A stretch of DNA of 44,686 bases from Rhodospirillales bacterium Ga0074136 (GCA_001464375.1 LNEW01000153.1:1-44686), one strand, 5' to 3'; shown: positions 8,015 through 16,739, numbered from the stretch's first letter. Notes: generated by a model from the sequence alone, not told the origin. Program-made: numbers and translations.

Positions 8015-11000
8015 CGGATGACGGCGCCCTGCCGCCCGCCCAGCCCGGGCCGGAGGATGAGGAGGAGGGCGCGCGGCGCAGCGAGGCGCAGCGCATCGCC
8101 TCGGTGAGCGCCACGCTGGCGCGCATCCGCATCGCCGGCTTCAAATCCTTCGCCGAGGCCACGACCGTCGAGGTGCGACCCGGGCTGACCGGCATCGTCG
8201 GCCCCAATGGCTGCGGCAAGTCCAACGTGGTGGAGGCACTGCGCTGGGCGATGGGCGAGACATCCGCCAAGGCCATGCGCGGCGGCGAGATGGACGATGT
8301 CATCTTCGCCGGCACCGCCACGCGCGCGGGGCGGAACCTGGCGGAGGTGACGCTCAGCCTGGAGGAAGCGGAGGGGCTGGCGCCGCCGCCCAACCATGAC
8401 CAGCCGGAACTCGAGATCGTCCGCCGCATCAATCGCGGCGAGGGCTCGAATTTCCGGGTGAACGGCAAGGAGGTCCGCGCGCGCGACGTGCAGACCATGT
8501 TCGCCGACATCGGCTCGGGCGCGCGGGCCTCGGCCATGGTCAGCCAGGGGCGGGTGTCCACGCTGATCCAGGCCAAGCCCGAGGACCGCCGCCAGGTGCT
8601 GGAGGAGGCCGCCGGCATCTCCGGCCTGCGCGCCCGCCGGCACGAGGCCGAGCTGAAGCTGCGCCAGGCCGAGACCAACCTGTCGCGCGCCGAGGATCTG
8701 CTCGGGCAGTTGGACACCCAGCGGCAGGGGCTGCAGCGCCAGGCGCGGCAGGCCAATCGCTATCGCAACCTCTCGGGCCTGGTGCGCCAGGCCGAGGGGG
8801 AATGGCTGGCGATCCTGGCCGCGCGCGCCGATGCGGCGCAGCGCGCCGCCCGTGATCAGTTGGCCAGCGCCCAGGCTGCCGTGCGTGTTGCCGAGGCGGA
8901 AGCCGAAGCTGCTGCCATTGCCGCCTTCGAGGCCGAGCAGGCCATCCCCGCCCCGCGCGCCGCCGAGGCCGCCACCCGCACCGCGCTGGAACGCCGTCGG
9001 GTCGAGACCGAGGGCCTGGAAGCCGAGGAACGCCGCGCGCGGGACGCGCTGGAGGCGGCGCAGGCGCGGCTCGCGCAGTTGCAGCGCGACCTGGCGCATG
9101 CCGAGGGCGTGCTGCGCGACGCGGATGCCGCGCGCGAACGCCTGATGGCCGAGAATGAGGCGCTGCGCGCTGTGGAGGGGTCGCTGCCAGCCCGCGCCGC
9201 CGCCGCGCGGGCCGCCCTGGACGCCGCGACCGAGGCCGCGCGCACCGCCGAGACCTCCGCCGAAGCCGCCACCATCGAGGCCGCCGAGGCGGCCGCCCGC
9301 GTGCAATCCGCCGCCGAGACGCGGAACGCCGCGCAGGCACGCCTTGCCCGCGCGCAGGACGGCCATGCCCGCCTGGCCGCCGAGCACGAGGCCGCCGCCC
9401 GCACCCGCATTCCCGCCGAGGCACGCGCCGAAGCCGCCGCCGAGGTCACCGCGGCCGACGCTGCGCTGGAATCCGCCCGCACCGCGCTGGAAGCGTCCGA
9501 AGCCGCCCGCGCCGAGGCCGCCGAGCGCCACGCCCTGGCCCGCCGCGCCGCCGCCGAGGCGACCGCCGCTGCCAGTCGCGCCGAGGCCGAACGCCGCGCC
9601 GCCGAGGACCGCCTGGCCCGCATCACCGCCCAGCACGCCGCCATGCTGGCCGATCGCGACGGCGCGCTGGCCGAGCACATCCCGCCCGCCGAGCGCGCGG
9701 CCGCCACCGCCACGCTGGACGCCGCGACCGATGCGGTGACGCAGGCCGGCGCCGCGCTGGAGCAGGCCGAGGCGATGCGCGCCTGGGCCGCGGCCGCCCA
9801 CGCCGAGGCCGCCCGCGCCGCCACCGCCGCCGCCGGCGAGCGCGCGCGCGCGCAGGCCGAGGTGAGCGCGCTGACCGAGGTGCTGACCGCCCGCGAACCC
9901 GGCGCCGCGGCGCCGATCCTGGACCAGGTCGGCGTGCCCGCCGGCCTGGAAGCCGCGCTGGGTGCCGCGCTGGGCGAAGCACTCGAAAGTCCATCCGACG
10001 AGGGCGGGCCGCGCTTCTGGCGCGTGCTGCCGCCGCTCGATGCCGCCGCCGCGCTGCCCGATGGCGCGGTGCCGCTGTCGCGGTTGGTGGAAGCACCGGC
10101 GGCGCTGGCGCGTGCGCTGTCGCAGATCGGGCTGCTGCCGCGCGGCACCGATGGCGCGGCGATGCAGGCCGCGCTGCGCCCCGGCCAGTCGCTGGTCACG
10201 GAGGAAGGCGCGCTGTGGCGCTGGGATGGCCACACCGCGCGCGCCGGCGCGCCGACACCGGGCGCGGTGCGGCTGGCGCAGCGCAATGCGTTGCGGACGG
10301 CGGAAGGGCGGCTGGACCGCGCCGAGGCGGAGGCCGCGACCGCGGAAGCCAATCGCGCCGCCGCCGGCGCACGCGAGGATGAAGCCCGTGCCGCCGAAGC
10401 CACCGCGCGCGATGCGCGTGCGGCGGCAGACGGCGCGCTGAACGCGGCGCGGCAGGCGGAGGGCGCGCTGGCGGCCCGCCATGCGCGCGCCGAAAGCCGG
10501 CTGGCGGCAATCGCGCCGCAACTCGAACGGCTGGAGGCCGATCGGGCGGAGGCGGAAGCCGCAAAGGACGCGGCCTGGGCCGCCGAGGCCGGGCTGCCCG
10601 ACCTGCCGGCACTGCGCCGCGTGGCGGAGGAGTCCAGCGCGGCCGAGACGCGCGCCCAGGCCGCCGAGCATGCCGCGCGCGAAGCCCGCCGGGCGGCTGA
10701 ACACACCGCACGCGGCGCACGCCAGCACGAATCGACGCTCGCCACCCGCGCGGCCGAGGCCGAGAGCCGGCTGGCCGCGCTGGAGCCGCAGCTCGCGCGC
10801 CTCGCCACCGAATGCGCCGAAGCCGAGGCGGCGCTGGCGGAGGCGGTGGCGCTGCAGGCCGCGCTGCCGGACCTCGATGCGTTGCGTGCCGCCGTGGCCA
10901 CTGCGCGCGATGACCTGGCCGCCGCGCGCGGCGCAGAGGTGACCGCGCGCAGCGACATCGCCGCGCTCGATGCCGAAGCGGCGCGCGTCGCGGCCCGCCT

Positions 11001-12108
11001 GGTCGCGGTGGGCGAGGAAGCCGCGTTGTGGACCGCGCGCGGCGAGGATGCCGAGGCGCGGGTGATCGACCTGCGCCGCCGCGGCAACGAGGCGCAGACG
11101 GAGCGCGACGCGCTGGCCGACGCGCCGGAGGAGGCTGCCGCGCGCCTGCGCAGCGCCGCCGCGATGATGGCGGAGTCGGAAGCCGCCCACGCCACGGCCG
11201 CCGCCGCGCTGGCCGAGGCCGAAGCGCGGCTGCGCAGCACGGCGGATGCGCGGCGCCGCATCGATGCCGCCTTCGCCACCGCGCGCGAGAGCCAGGTGCG
11301 GGCCGAAGCCGCCGCCGAGGCCGCGGAGACCGCCGGCGAGGCGGTGGCCGCGCGCATCGCCGAACGGCTTGGCGAGGATGCCGAATTGCCGCCGGCGGCC
11401 GACGAATTGAGCGACGCCGCCGAGGACAAGGCACGCCGCAAGGTCGAGCGCCTGGCGCGCGAGCGCGAGGAGATGGGCCCGGTCAATCTGCGCGCCGAGA
11501 TCGAGGTGGGCGAGATCGAGGAGCGTGTCGGGCAAATCACCACCGATCGCGACGAGGTCCAGGCGGCGATCGCCAAGCTGCGCGGGTCGATCGGGCATTT
11601 GAACCGCGAGGGGCGCGAGCGCCTGCGCGAGGTGTTCGACCGGGTCGATGCGGAATTCCGGTCGCTCTTCTCGCGCCTGTTCGGCGGCGGGCGGGCGCAT
11701 CTGGCGCTGGTCGGTTCGGATGATCCGCTGGAGGCGGGGCTCGAGATCTATGCCGAGCCGCCGGGCAAGAAGTTGGCGACGCTGTCGCTGCTGTCGGGCG
11801 GCGAGCAGGCGCTGACGGCGCTGTCGTTGATCTTCGCCGTGTTCCGCTGCCACCCCGCGCCGGTGTGTGTGCTGGACGAGGTGGATGCGCCGCTGGACGA
11901 CGCCAATGTGGAGCGCCTGTGCGACCTGCTGGACGCCATGGCGGCCGAGAGCGGCACGCGCTTCCTGGTGGTGACGCACCATCCGCTGACCATGGCGCGG
12001 ATGCACCGGCTGTATGGCGTGACCATGCAGGAGCGCGGGGTGTCGCGGCTGCTGAGCGTGGATCTGGGCCAGGCGGTGGAGATGGCGGAGGGGCCGGTCG
12101 CGGCCTGA
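8011..12108 (+). CDS. smc: chromosome segregation protein SMC
   Basis: About 1365 residues with the full SMC architecture: N-terminal ATPase lobe with IRIAGFKSFAE and Walker A GPNGCGKS (64-71), a first long alanine/glutamate/arginine-rich coiled coil, a globular hinge at about 630-755, a second coiled coil, and the C-terminal lobe with signature LSGGEQALTALS (from 1261), Walker B VCVLDEVDAPLDDAN (Asp1289, Glu1290) and THHPLTMARMHRL. SMC compacts and segregates chromosomes with ScpA and ScpB, which are not in this window. It is longer than the usual 1150-1200 residues, mostly through the coiled coils. Start GTG 8011 overlaps the dsbA-like stop; GTG 8104, nearer the conserved region, is an alternative. 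The coiled coil is almost pure A/E/R, which leaves long spurious open frames on the other strand. Confidence 0.96.
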   Translation: MTDDGALPPAQPGPEDEEEGARRSEAQRIASVSATLARIRIAGFKSFAEATTVEVRPGLTGIVGPNGCGKSNVVEALRWAMGETSAKAMRGGEMDDVIFAGTATRAGRNLAEVTLSLEEAEGLAPPPNHDQPELEIVRRINRGEGSNFRVNGKEVRARDVQTMFADIGSGARASAMVSQGRVSTLIQAKPEDRRQVLEEAAGISGLRARRHEAELKLRQAETNLSRAEDLLGQLDTQRQGLQRQARQANRYRNLSGLVRQAEGEWLAILAARADAAQRAARDQLASAQAAVRVAEAEAEAAAIAAFEAEQAIPAPRAAEAATRTALERRRVETEGLEAEERRARDALEAAQARLAQLQRDLAHAEGVLRDADAARERLMAENEALRAVEGSLPARAAAARAALDAATEAARTAETSAEAATIEAAEAAARVQSAAETRNAAQARLARAQDGHARLAAEHEAAARTRIPAEARAEAAAEVTAADAALESARTALEASEAARAEAAERHALARRAAAEATAAASRAEAERRAAEDRLARITAQHAAMLADRDGALAEHIPPAERAAATATLDAATDAVTQAGAALEQAEAMRAWAAAAHAEAARAATAAAGERARAQAEVSALTEVLTAREPGAAAPILDQVGVPAGLEAALGAALGEALESPSDEGGPRFWRVLPPLDAAAALPDGAVPLSRLVEAPAALARALSQIGLLPRGTDGAAMQAALRPGQSLVTEEGALWRWDGHTARAGAPTPGAVRLAQRNALRTAEGRLDRAEAEAATAEANRAAAGAREDEARAAEATARDARAAADGALNAARQAEGALAARHARAESRLAAIAPQLERLEADRAEAEAAKDAAWAAEAGLPDLPALRRVAEESSAAETRAQAAEHAAREARRAAEHTARGARQHESTLATRAAEAESRLAALEPQLARLATECAEAEAALAEAVALQAALPDLDALRAAVATARDDLAAARGAEVTARSDIAALDAEAARVAARLVAVGEEAALWTARGEDAEARVIDLRRRGNEAQTERDALADAPEEAAARLRSAAAMMAESEAAHATAAAALAEAEARLRSTADARRRIDAAFATARESQVRAEAAAEAAETAGEAVAARIAERLGEDAELPPAADELSDAAEDKARRKVERLAREREEMGPVNLRAEIEVGEIEERVGQITTDRDEVQAAIAKLRGSIGHLNREGRERLREVFDRVDAEFRSLFSRLFGGGRAHLALVGSDDPLEAGLEIYAEPPGKKLATLSLLSGGEQALTALSLIFAVFRCHPAPVCVLDEVDAPLDDANVERLCDLLDAMAAESGTRFLVVTHHPLTMARMHRLYGVTMQERGVSRLLSVDLGQAVEMAEGPVAA

Positions 12109-12136
12109 CGACCCGACCGGGCGCCGTCACGAAACT

Positions 12137-12151
12137 GTTCTAGTTTTGTTC
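12137..12151. promoter_or_regulatory. LexA (SOS) box, alphaproteobacterial type
   Basis: GTTC at 12137-12140, seven bases (TAGTTTT), GTTC at 12148-12151: an exact match to the GTTC-N7-GTTC direct-repeat operator bound by LexA in alphaproteobacteria. It lies in the 99-base gap between the smc stop and the VOC gene start, 57 bases before the chosen ATG, within an AT-rich pocket suitable for a promoter. SOS control of the VOC gene is inferred. Confidence 0.62.
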
Positions 12152-12207
12152 TGGCGCGGCGATGTGTCGGATGGCATCCTCGCGATGGCCTGATGGAGAC
12201 CGCCGCC

Positions 12208-12672
12208 ATGTCCGTCCCCCCGATCCCGCCGGGCTATCACGCCCTCACGCCCTATCTGTCGGTAGCCGACCCGGCGAGCGCGATCGCCTTCTATGCCGAG
12301 GCGTTCGGCGCGACCGAGCGGATGCGCCTGATGATGCCCGATGGCAGCATCGGCCATGCCGAGATCACCATCGGCGACAGCGTCATGATGCTGGGCGGCG
12401 CCTGGCCGCAGACGGGCTTCGCACCACCGGAGGGCGGGCCGATCCCGGTCATGCTGCATCTGTACGTCGCGGATGCCGACGCGACCTTCGCCCGCGCGGT
12501 GGAAGCCGGGGCGCTGCCCTTGGCGCCGGTCGAGCAGAAATTCTATGGCGACCGCAGCGGGTCGCTACGCGATCCCTTCGGGCATCGCTGGACCGTCTCG
12601 ACCCATGTCGAGGATGTCAGCACGGAGGAAGCGCAGCGGCGCATCGCGGACATGCACCAGGACGACGGCTGA
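12208..12672 (+). CDS. VOC-superfamily (glyoxalase/PhnB-like) protein
   Basis: 154 residues. The fold is the vicinal oxygen chelate type, with the PhnB-like opening PIPPGYHALTPYLSVADPASAIAFY, an EAFGATERMRL segment, GHAEITIGDSVMMLGG in the middle and a C-terminal DPFGHRWTVSTHVEDVS. These blocks are typical of small uncharacterised glyoxalase/bleomycin-resistance-like proteins; the substrate is not predictable. I start at ATG 12208 because a GGAG lies 9 bases upstream and homologues begin this way. An ATG at 12193 in the same frame would add five residues. An intact LexA-type operator lies just upstream, suggesting induction on DNA damage. The ABC exporter follows 58 bases downstream. Confidence 0.85.
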   Translation: MSVPPIPPGYHALTPYLSVADPASAIAFYAEAFGATERMRLMMPDGSIGHAEITIGDSVMMLGGAWPQTGFAPPEGGPIPVMLHLYVADADATFARAVEAGALPLAPVEQKFYGDRSGSLRDPFGHRWTVSTHVEDVSTEEAQRRIADMHQDDG

Positions 12673-12730
12673 CGCGGCGCCGCGCGCCAGGCGGTTGACG
12701 CCGGCGTCCGCGCGGCGCGATCTGCCCGTC

Positions 12731-14596
12731 ATGCCCGTCCGCATTTTCGAACGCCTGGTCGATCCCGTCACGCCGCCGGGGCAGGCCGCGTCGCGCTTCC
12801 TCGGCGTGCCGGTGCCCGACCATGCGCCGCCGAGCAGCCTGCTCGGCTTCTACTGGCATTTCGCACGCCAGGCGCGCGGGTTGTTCGGCGCGCTGTTCGT
12901 CGCCGGGCTGTGCGTCGCGCTGCTCGATGCGCTGATCCCGGTCTTCATCGGCACGCTGGTGTCGCTGCTGGCCGCACACGGGCCGGAGGCGCTGTGGGAC
13001 AACGCATGGCACACGCTGGTCGGCATGGCGGTGGTGCTGCTGGTCGGCCGGCCCATCGCCATCACAGCGCAGAACCTCATCACCCAGCAGGGCATCGTGC
13101 CGGCGGTGACGTCCATGATCCGCTGGCAGGCGCACTGGCATGTCGTGCGCCAGGGCTGGGCCTTCTTCCAGGAGGATTTCGCGGGCCGCATCGCCACCCG
13201 CGTGATGCAGTCCGGCCCGGCGCTGCGCGAGAGCATCGTCCAGTCGGTCAACGCGGTCTGGTACATCCTGGTCTATGGCACCGGCGCGATGCTGTGGCTG
13301 GCGAGTGCGGACCTCTGGCTCGCGCTGCCGGTGCTGGTGTGGTTCGTGCTGTATGCGGTGCTGCTGCGCTTCCTGGTGCCGCGGCTGCGCGACCGGTCGC
13401 GCGCGGCGTCCGAGGCGCGCAGCGCGCTGACCGGTCGGGTGGTCGATTCCTACACCAACATCCTGACCGTGAAGCTGTTCGCCCGCGCGCAGGACGAGGA
13501 CGCCTTCGTGCGCGAAGGCCTGCTCGGGCTGAACGCCGCCTTCGGGCGCCAGGTGCGGCTGGTGACACTGAACGGGTTGCTGCTGTCGGTGCTGAATGCG
13601 TCGCTGATGGTGGCGGTGGCGGGTGTGTCCGTCGCGCTGTGGCAACGCGGGCAGATCGGCCTCGGCACGGTCGCGACCGCGCTGCCGATGGCCTGGCAGA
13701 TCGCCAACATTTCCGGCTGGGTGGCATTCAACGTGACCGCCATCTTCGAGAATATCGGCGTGGTGCAGGAAAGCATGGGCTCGATCGCCGTGCCGCCCAC
13801 CGCGCCCGACCCGCCAGACGCGGCGCCGCTGCGCGTGACGCAGGGCGAGATCCACTTCGACGCCGTGGAATTCGCCTATGGCCGGCAGACCGGCGTGCTG
13901 CGCGGCTTCGACCTGGTCGTGAAGCCCGGGGAACGCGTGGGCCTGGTCGGCCATTCCGGGGCGGGCAAGACCACCGCGGTGAACCTGCTGCTGCGCTTCT
14001 TCGCGCCCGAGCGGGGCCGCATCCAGGTCGATGGGCAGGATGTCGCGTCGGTCACGCAGGAAAGCCTGCGCGCCGCGGTCGGCATGGTCACGCAGGACAC
14101 CGCCCTGCTGCACCGGTCGATCCGCGACAACATCCGCTATGGCCGCCCCGAGGCGACCGACGCGATGGTCGAGGCCGCGGCCCGGCAGGCGCAGGCGCAT
14201 GACTTCATCATGGCGCTGACCGACTGGCGCGGGCGGACTGGCTACGATGCCCATGTGGGCGAACGTGGCGTGAAGCTGTCGGGCGGGCAGCGCCAGCGCA
14301 TCGCCATCGCGCGGGTGCTGCTCAAGGATGCGCCGATCCTGGTGCTGGACGAAGCGACCAGCGCACTCGATTCGGAGGTCGAGGCCGCGATCCAGGAACA
14401 ATTGGCGGCGCTGATGGCGGGCAAGACCGTCATCGCCATCGCGCATCGCCTGTCCACCATTGCGCGCATGGACCGGCTGGTGGTGCTGGACCAGGGCCGC
14501 GTGGTGGAACAGGGGACGCATGCCGAATTGCTGGCCCTGGGCGGCGTCTATGCCGGACTGTGGGAAAGGCAGTCCGGCGGCTTCGTGGATGCCTAG
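12731..14596 (+). CDS. ABC exporter, fused permease and ATPase
   Basis: 621 residues in the half-transporter layout of ABCB-type exporters. An N-terminal membrane domain of about six helices spans roughly residues 45-340 (first helices around GLFGALFVAGLCVALLDALI and LVGMAVVLLVGRPIAI). The C-terminal nucleotide-binding domain has Walker A GHSGAGKTT (407-415), Q-loop VTQDT, signature LSGGQ (516-520), Walker B with Asp540-Glu541 (LVLDEATSALD) and the H-loop AHRLST. It probably works as a homodimer at the inner membrane. Substrate is unknown; lipid, drug or peptide export are all possible. ATG 12731 was taken over upstream in-frame codons because those overlap the VOC gene. It precedes the atp operon by 97 bases. 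Confidence 0.9.
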   Translation: MPVRIFERLVDPVTPPGQAASRFLGVPVPDHAPPSSLLGFYWHFARQARGLFGALFVAGLCVALLDALIPVFIGTLVSLLAAHGPEALWDNAWHTLVGMAVVLLVGRPIAITAQNLITQQGIVPAVTSMIRWQAHWHVVRQGWAFFQEDFAGRIATRVMQSGPALRESIVQSVNAVWYILVYGTGAMLWLASADLWLALPVLVWFVLYAVLLRFLVPRLRDRSRAASEARSALTGRVVDSYTNILTVKLFARAQDEDAFVREGLLGLNAAFGRQVRLVTLNGLLLSVLNASLMVAVAGVSVALWQRGQIGLGTVATALPMAWQIANISGWVAFNVTAIFENIGVVQESMGSIAVPPTAPDPPDAAPLRVTQGEIHFDAVEFAYGRQTGVLRGFDLVVKPGERVGLVGHSGAGKTTAVNLLLRFFAPERGRIQVDGQDVASVTQESLRAAVGMVTQDTALLHRSIRDNIRYGRPEATDAMVEAAARQAQAHDFIMALTDWRGRTGYDAHVGERGVKLSGGQRQRIAIARVLLKDAPILVLDEATSALDSEVEAAIQEQLAALMAGKTVIAIAHRLSTIARMDRLVVLDQGRVVEQGTHAELLALGGVYAGLWERQSGGFVDA

Positions 14597-14625
14597 GAAA
14601 AGCGCCGTTTGTGCGGCACACGCGC

Positions 14626-14654
14626 TTGACAGTCGGATGGACGAACCGTAAAGC
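14626..14654 (+). promoter_or_regulatory. sigma-70-type promoter for the atp operon
   Basis: TTGACA at 14626-14631 is a perfect -35 box, followed after exactly 17 bases by TAAAGC at 14649-14654 as a fair -10. It sits in the 97-base gap before atpI, with transcription expected to start near 14661. Confidence 0.6.
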
Positions 14655-14693
14655 GCGGCCTGCCTTCCGGCGGGGTCTCGCCAGGGAGCCAAA

Positions 14694-15011
14694 GTGAACG
14701 AACGCAACGGTTTCGACGAGAGGTTGCGGCAGGCGCGGGCTCGTGAAGGGCTCGACAAGCGTCCGAACGGGCGCGGAAACCTGCCGCAGGGCCCCTGGGG
14801 GATTGGTTTGCGCGCGGGGGTCGAGGTTGTCTCGGCCCTGGGTGTGGGCATCGGTATCGGCTACCTGCTGGACCGTTGGCTGGGCACCTGGCCTTGGCTT
14901 TTCCTGGTGTTCTTCGTCCTGGGCAGCGTGGCCGGGGTGGCGAACGTGTATCGCCTGTTCATGCCGCGCCCTGGTGCGAAGTCTAGCGGGGGACCAGACG
15001 GTGGCGGTTGA
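14694..15011 (+). CDS. atpI: ATP synthase protein I (AtpI/AtpZ)
   Basis: 105 residues. A hydrophilic, basic N-terminus (about 45 residues) precedes two transmembrane segments, around VEVVSALGVGIGIGYLLDRW and PWLFLVFFVLGSVAGVANVY, the hairpin pattern of AtpI. This small membrane protein helps assemble the c-ring and may take part in magnesium/calcium transport. Start is GTG 14694, preceded by AGGGAG. The stop overlaps the atpB GTG start by 11 bases, so translation of the two genes is probably coupled. It is the first gene of the Fo operon, directly after the predicted promoter; as in other Rhodospirillales-type genomes the F1 genes are not adjacent. Confidence 0.9.
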   Translation: MNERNGFDERLRQARAREGLDKRPNGRGNLPQGPWGIGLRAGVEVVSALGVGIGIGYLLDRWLGTWPWLFLVFFVLGSVAGVANVYRLFMPRPGAKSSGGPDGGG

Positions 15012-15737
15012 AGGCAAGACGATCGACGCGCTGAGCCAGTTCGAACTCTCGCCCGTGCTCGGCGTGTTCGGCGATGCCGTATCCTTCAGCCAGTCGAACC
15101 TGTTCATGGTCGTGGCCGTCGCGCTCACCTGGTTCCTGATGAAGGCGACCGCGGATCGCGGCGCGCTGGTGCCGGGCCGCCTCCAGGCGCTGGGCGAATC
15201 AGCCTATGGCTTCATCCACGACATGGTGGGCGCCCAGGTCGGCGACGAGGGCCGCAAGTACTTCCCCTTCGTGTTCTGCATCTTCATGTTCGTGCTGTTC
15301 GGCAACCTGCTCGGCATGCTGCCCTACGCCTTCACCTTCACCTCCCACATCGCGGTGACGCTGACGCTGGCGGCGATCGTATGGGTGTCGGTGACCGTGA
15401 TCGCGCTGCAGCGCCACGGCATGCACTTCTTCTCCTACTTCTTCCCCGAGGGCGCGCCGACCTGGCTGGCGCCGATCATCATCCCGGTCGAGATCATCTC
15501 CTACCTCTCCCGCATGGTGTCCCTCTCGGTCCCGCCGGCCACGTCATGCTGAAGGTGTTCGCCACCTTCGTCGTGCTGCTGGGCGGCCTCGGCACGGTGG
15601 GGCCCTTCGTGGCCGCCATGCCGCTGGCGGTGAATGTCGCCCTCGTGGGCTTCGAATTCCTGGTCGCGTTCCTGCAGGCCTATGTGTTTGCGATCCTGAC
15701 CAGCATCTACCTGCACGACGCGGTGCACCTGCACTGA
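15001..15737 (+). pseudogene. atpB: ATP synthase Fo subunit a, frameshifted, essential Arg block missing
   Basis: Two overlapping frames together encode subunit a, the stator part of the proton channel. Frame one runs from GTG 15001 through [31 protein letters not shown] and [18 protein letters not shown], then ends at a TGA by 15552. The rest, [17 protein letters not shown] to HDAVHLH at 15737, is in another frame. At about 15528-15540 the normally invariant block SLSVRLFANMxAGH is reduced to SLSV plus two bases before AGH, a net loss of about 19 bases compared with the remembered family sequence. The lost residues include the essential stator arginine. The flanks are otherwise well conserved, so an assembly or base-calling error is at least as likely as a true null. 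The preceding residue, Met in LSRMV, is usually Pro. Confidence 0.85.
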
Positions 15738-15790
15738 CCCGCCATGTGACCGGGGTGCTCAGAACATCCATGTGAAGAAGGACGAACATC

Positions 15791-16015
15791 ATGGAAGTCG
15801 CCGCCGCGAAGGCCCTTGGGGCTGGTATTGCCGTCATCGCGCTGTTTGGCGTGGGTCTGGGCATCGGCAACATCTTCTCCTCGCTGATCAACAGCGTGGC
15901 CCGCAACCCGGCGGCCCGTGACGTCGTGTTCCCGTTCGCCATCCTGGGCTTCGCGCTGACGGAAGCCGTGGCGCTGTTCGCGCTGCTGATCGCCTTCCTC
16001 ATCCTGTTCGCCTGA
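15791..16015 (+). CDS. atpE: ATP synthase Fo subunit c
   Basis: 74 residues forming the helical hairpin of the proton-translocating c-ring. Helix 1 holds the glycine-rich packing motif [12 protein letters not shown]; the polar loop is ARNPAARD; helix 2 contains the ion-binding carboxylate Glu58 in [14 protein letters not shown]. Glutamate rather than aspartate at this site is usual in alphaproteobacteria, and the absence of further sodium ligands suggests proton coupling. A Shine-Dalgarno-like GAAGAAGGA precedes ATG 15791. It follows the broken atpB by 53 bases and is followed immediately by a strong hairpin that may set the relative amounts of c and b/b' messages. Confidence 0.96.
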   Translation: MEVAAAKALGAGIAVIALFGVGLGIGNIFSSLINSVARNPAARDVVFPFAILGFALTEAVALFALLIAFLILFA

Positions 16016-16018
16016 ACC

Positions 16019-16065
16019 GTGCGCCCCGCCCGCCCATCCGGGCGCGGCGGGGGCACCTTTGTTTT
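16019..16065 (+). terminator. intra-operon hairpin after atpE
   Basis: Arms about 16019-16034 and 16041-16056 pair nearly perfectly (GTGCGCCCCGCCCGCC with its complement, one mismatch and one bulge) around a 6-base loop, followed by CTTTGTTTTCT. It starts 4 bases after the atpE stop. It looks like a partial terminator or a 3'-protective hairpin for the atpE message; downstream atpF' and atpF probably still depend on read-through. Confidence 0.5.
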
Positions 16066-16136
16066 CTAGTGCGAGACATCCGATCGCCTCATTCCGGCTG
16101 ATCGGATATTGCTCTAGCGGCGAGGAGAGGACGGCG

Positions 16137-16739
16137 ATGCGCCGAGTGATGTTCCTGGCGGCCCTGGCTGCCGCGCTGCCCACCATCGCGATCGCCGCGA
16201 GCACATCGGCCGTGCCGGTGGACGGCATGCCGCAGCTCGCCTTCGGCCACCGCGAGCAGGGCCGCCTGCTGGTTGGCCAGATGGTGTGGCTGCTGCTGAT
16301 CTTCGCGGCGATGTATTTCCTTATGGCGAACGTCGCGCTGCCGCGTGTCGGCGCCGTGATCGAAAGCCGCCACGCCCGCATCGCCGCCGACCTCGAGGCC
16401 GCGCAGGCCGCGAAGCTGGAAGCGGATGGCTCCATGGCCGCGCACCGTTCCGCGACCGATGCCGCCCGCGCCGAGGCCCGCGCTGCCGTGGCTGGCGCCG
16501 TCCACGCCGCGCAGGACGATGCCGATGCGAAGTCCGCCGCGCTGGCCGCGCGCCTGAACAAGCAGATCGCGGATGCCGAAGCGCAGATCGATGCCGCCCG
16601 CGCCTCCGCGATGGGTGCCATCCGCGGCGTGGCCACCGACACGGCCGAGGCGCTGGTCGCCCGCCTGGTCGGCCGGGCCGACCGCGCCACCGTCGAAGCC
16701 GCGGTGGGCCGTGTGCTCGCCAGCAGCGGGAGGGCGTGA
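16137..16739 (+). CDS. atpF': ATP synthase Fo subunit b'
   Basis: 200 residues. The peripheral-stalk b' subunit has a single membrane anchor (VWLLLIFAAMYFLMANVALP, about residues 45-64) and a long charged helix rich in Ala, Glu and Arg that reaches up to F1. Before the anchor there is a signal-like hydrophobic stretch, MRRVMFLAALAAALPTIAIA, as in many alphaproteobacterial b' proteins. ATG 16137 is chosen because GAGGAGAGG lies just upstream; an in-frame codon at 16059 would add 26 unconserved residues inside the hairpin region. Its stop overlaps the atpF ATG by one base (TGATG). It is paired with subunit b, so the stalk is a b/b' heterodimer. Confidence 0.9.
   Translation: MRRVMFLAALAAALPTIAIAASTSAVPVDGMPQLAFGHREQGRLLVGQMVWLLLIFAAMYFLMANVALPRVGAVIESRHARIAADLEAAQAAKLEADGSMAAHRSATDAARAEARAAVAGAVHAAQDDADAKSAALAARLNKQIADAEAQIDAARASAMGAIRGVATDTAEALVARLVGRADRATVEAAVGRVLASSGRA

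Noticed and set aside
7789..12006. Very long open frame antisense to smc (about 1400 codons)
   Set aside because: Arises from the repetitive A/E/R codons of the SMC coiled coil in a GC-rich genome; no family motif, and smc on the plus strand has all ATPase motifs.
14743..15552. Extending atpB upstream to start at 14743
   Set aside because: Those codons lie inside atpI; conserved subunit a sequence starts near [14 protein letters not shown], matching GTG 15001.
15500..15570. Programmed ribosomal frameshift in atpB
   Set aside because: Conserved residues are missing, not merely displaced into another frame, so a slippage event could not restore a normal protein.
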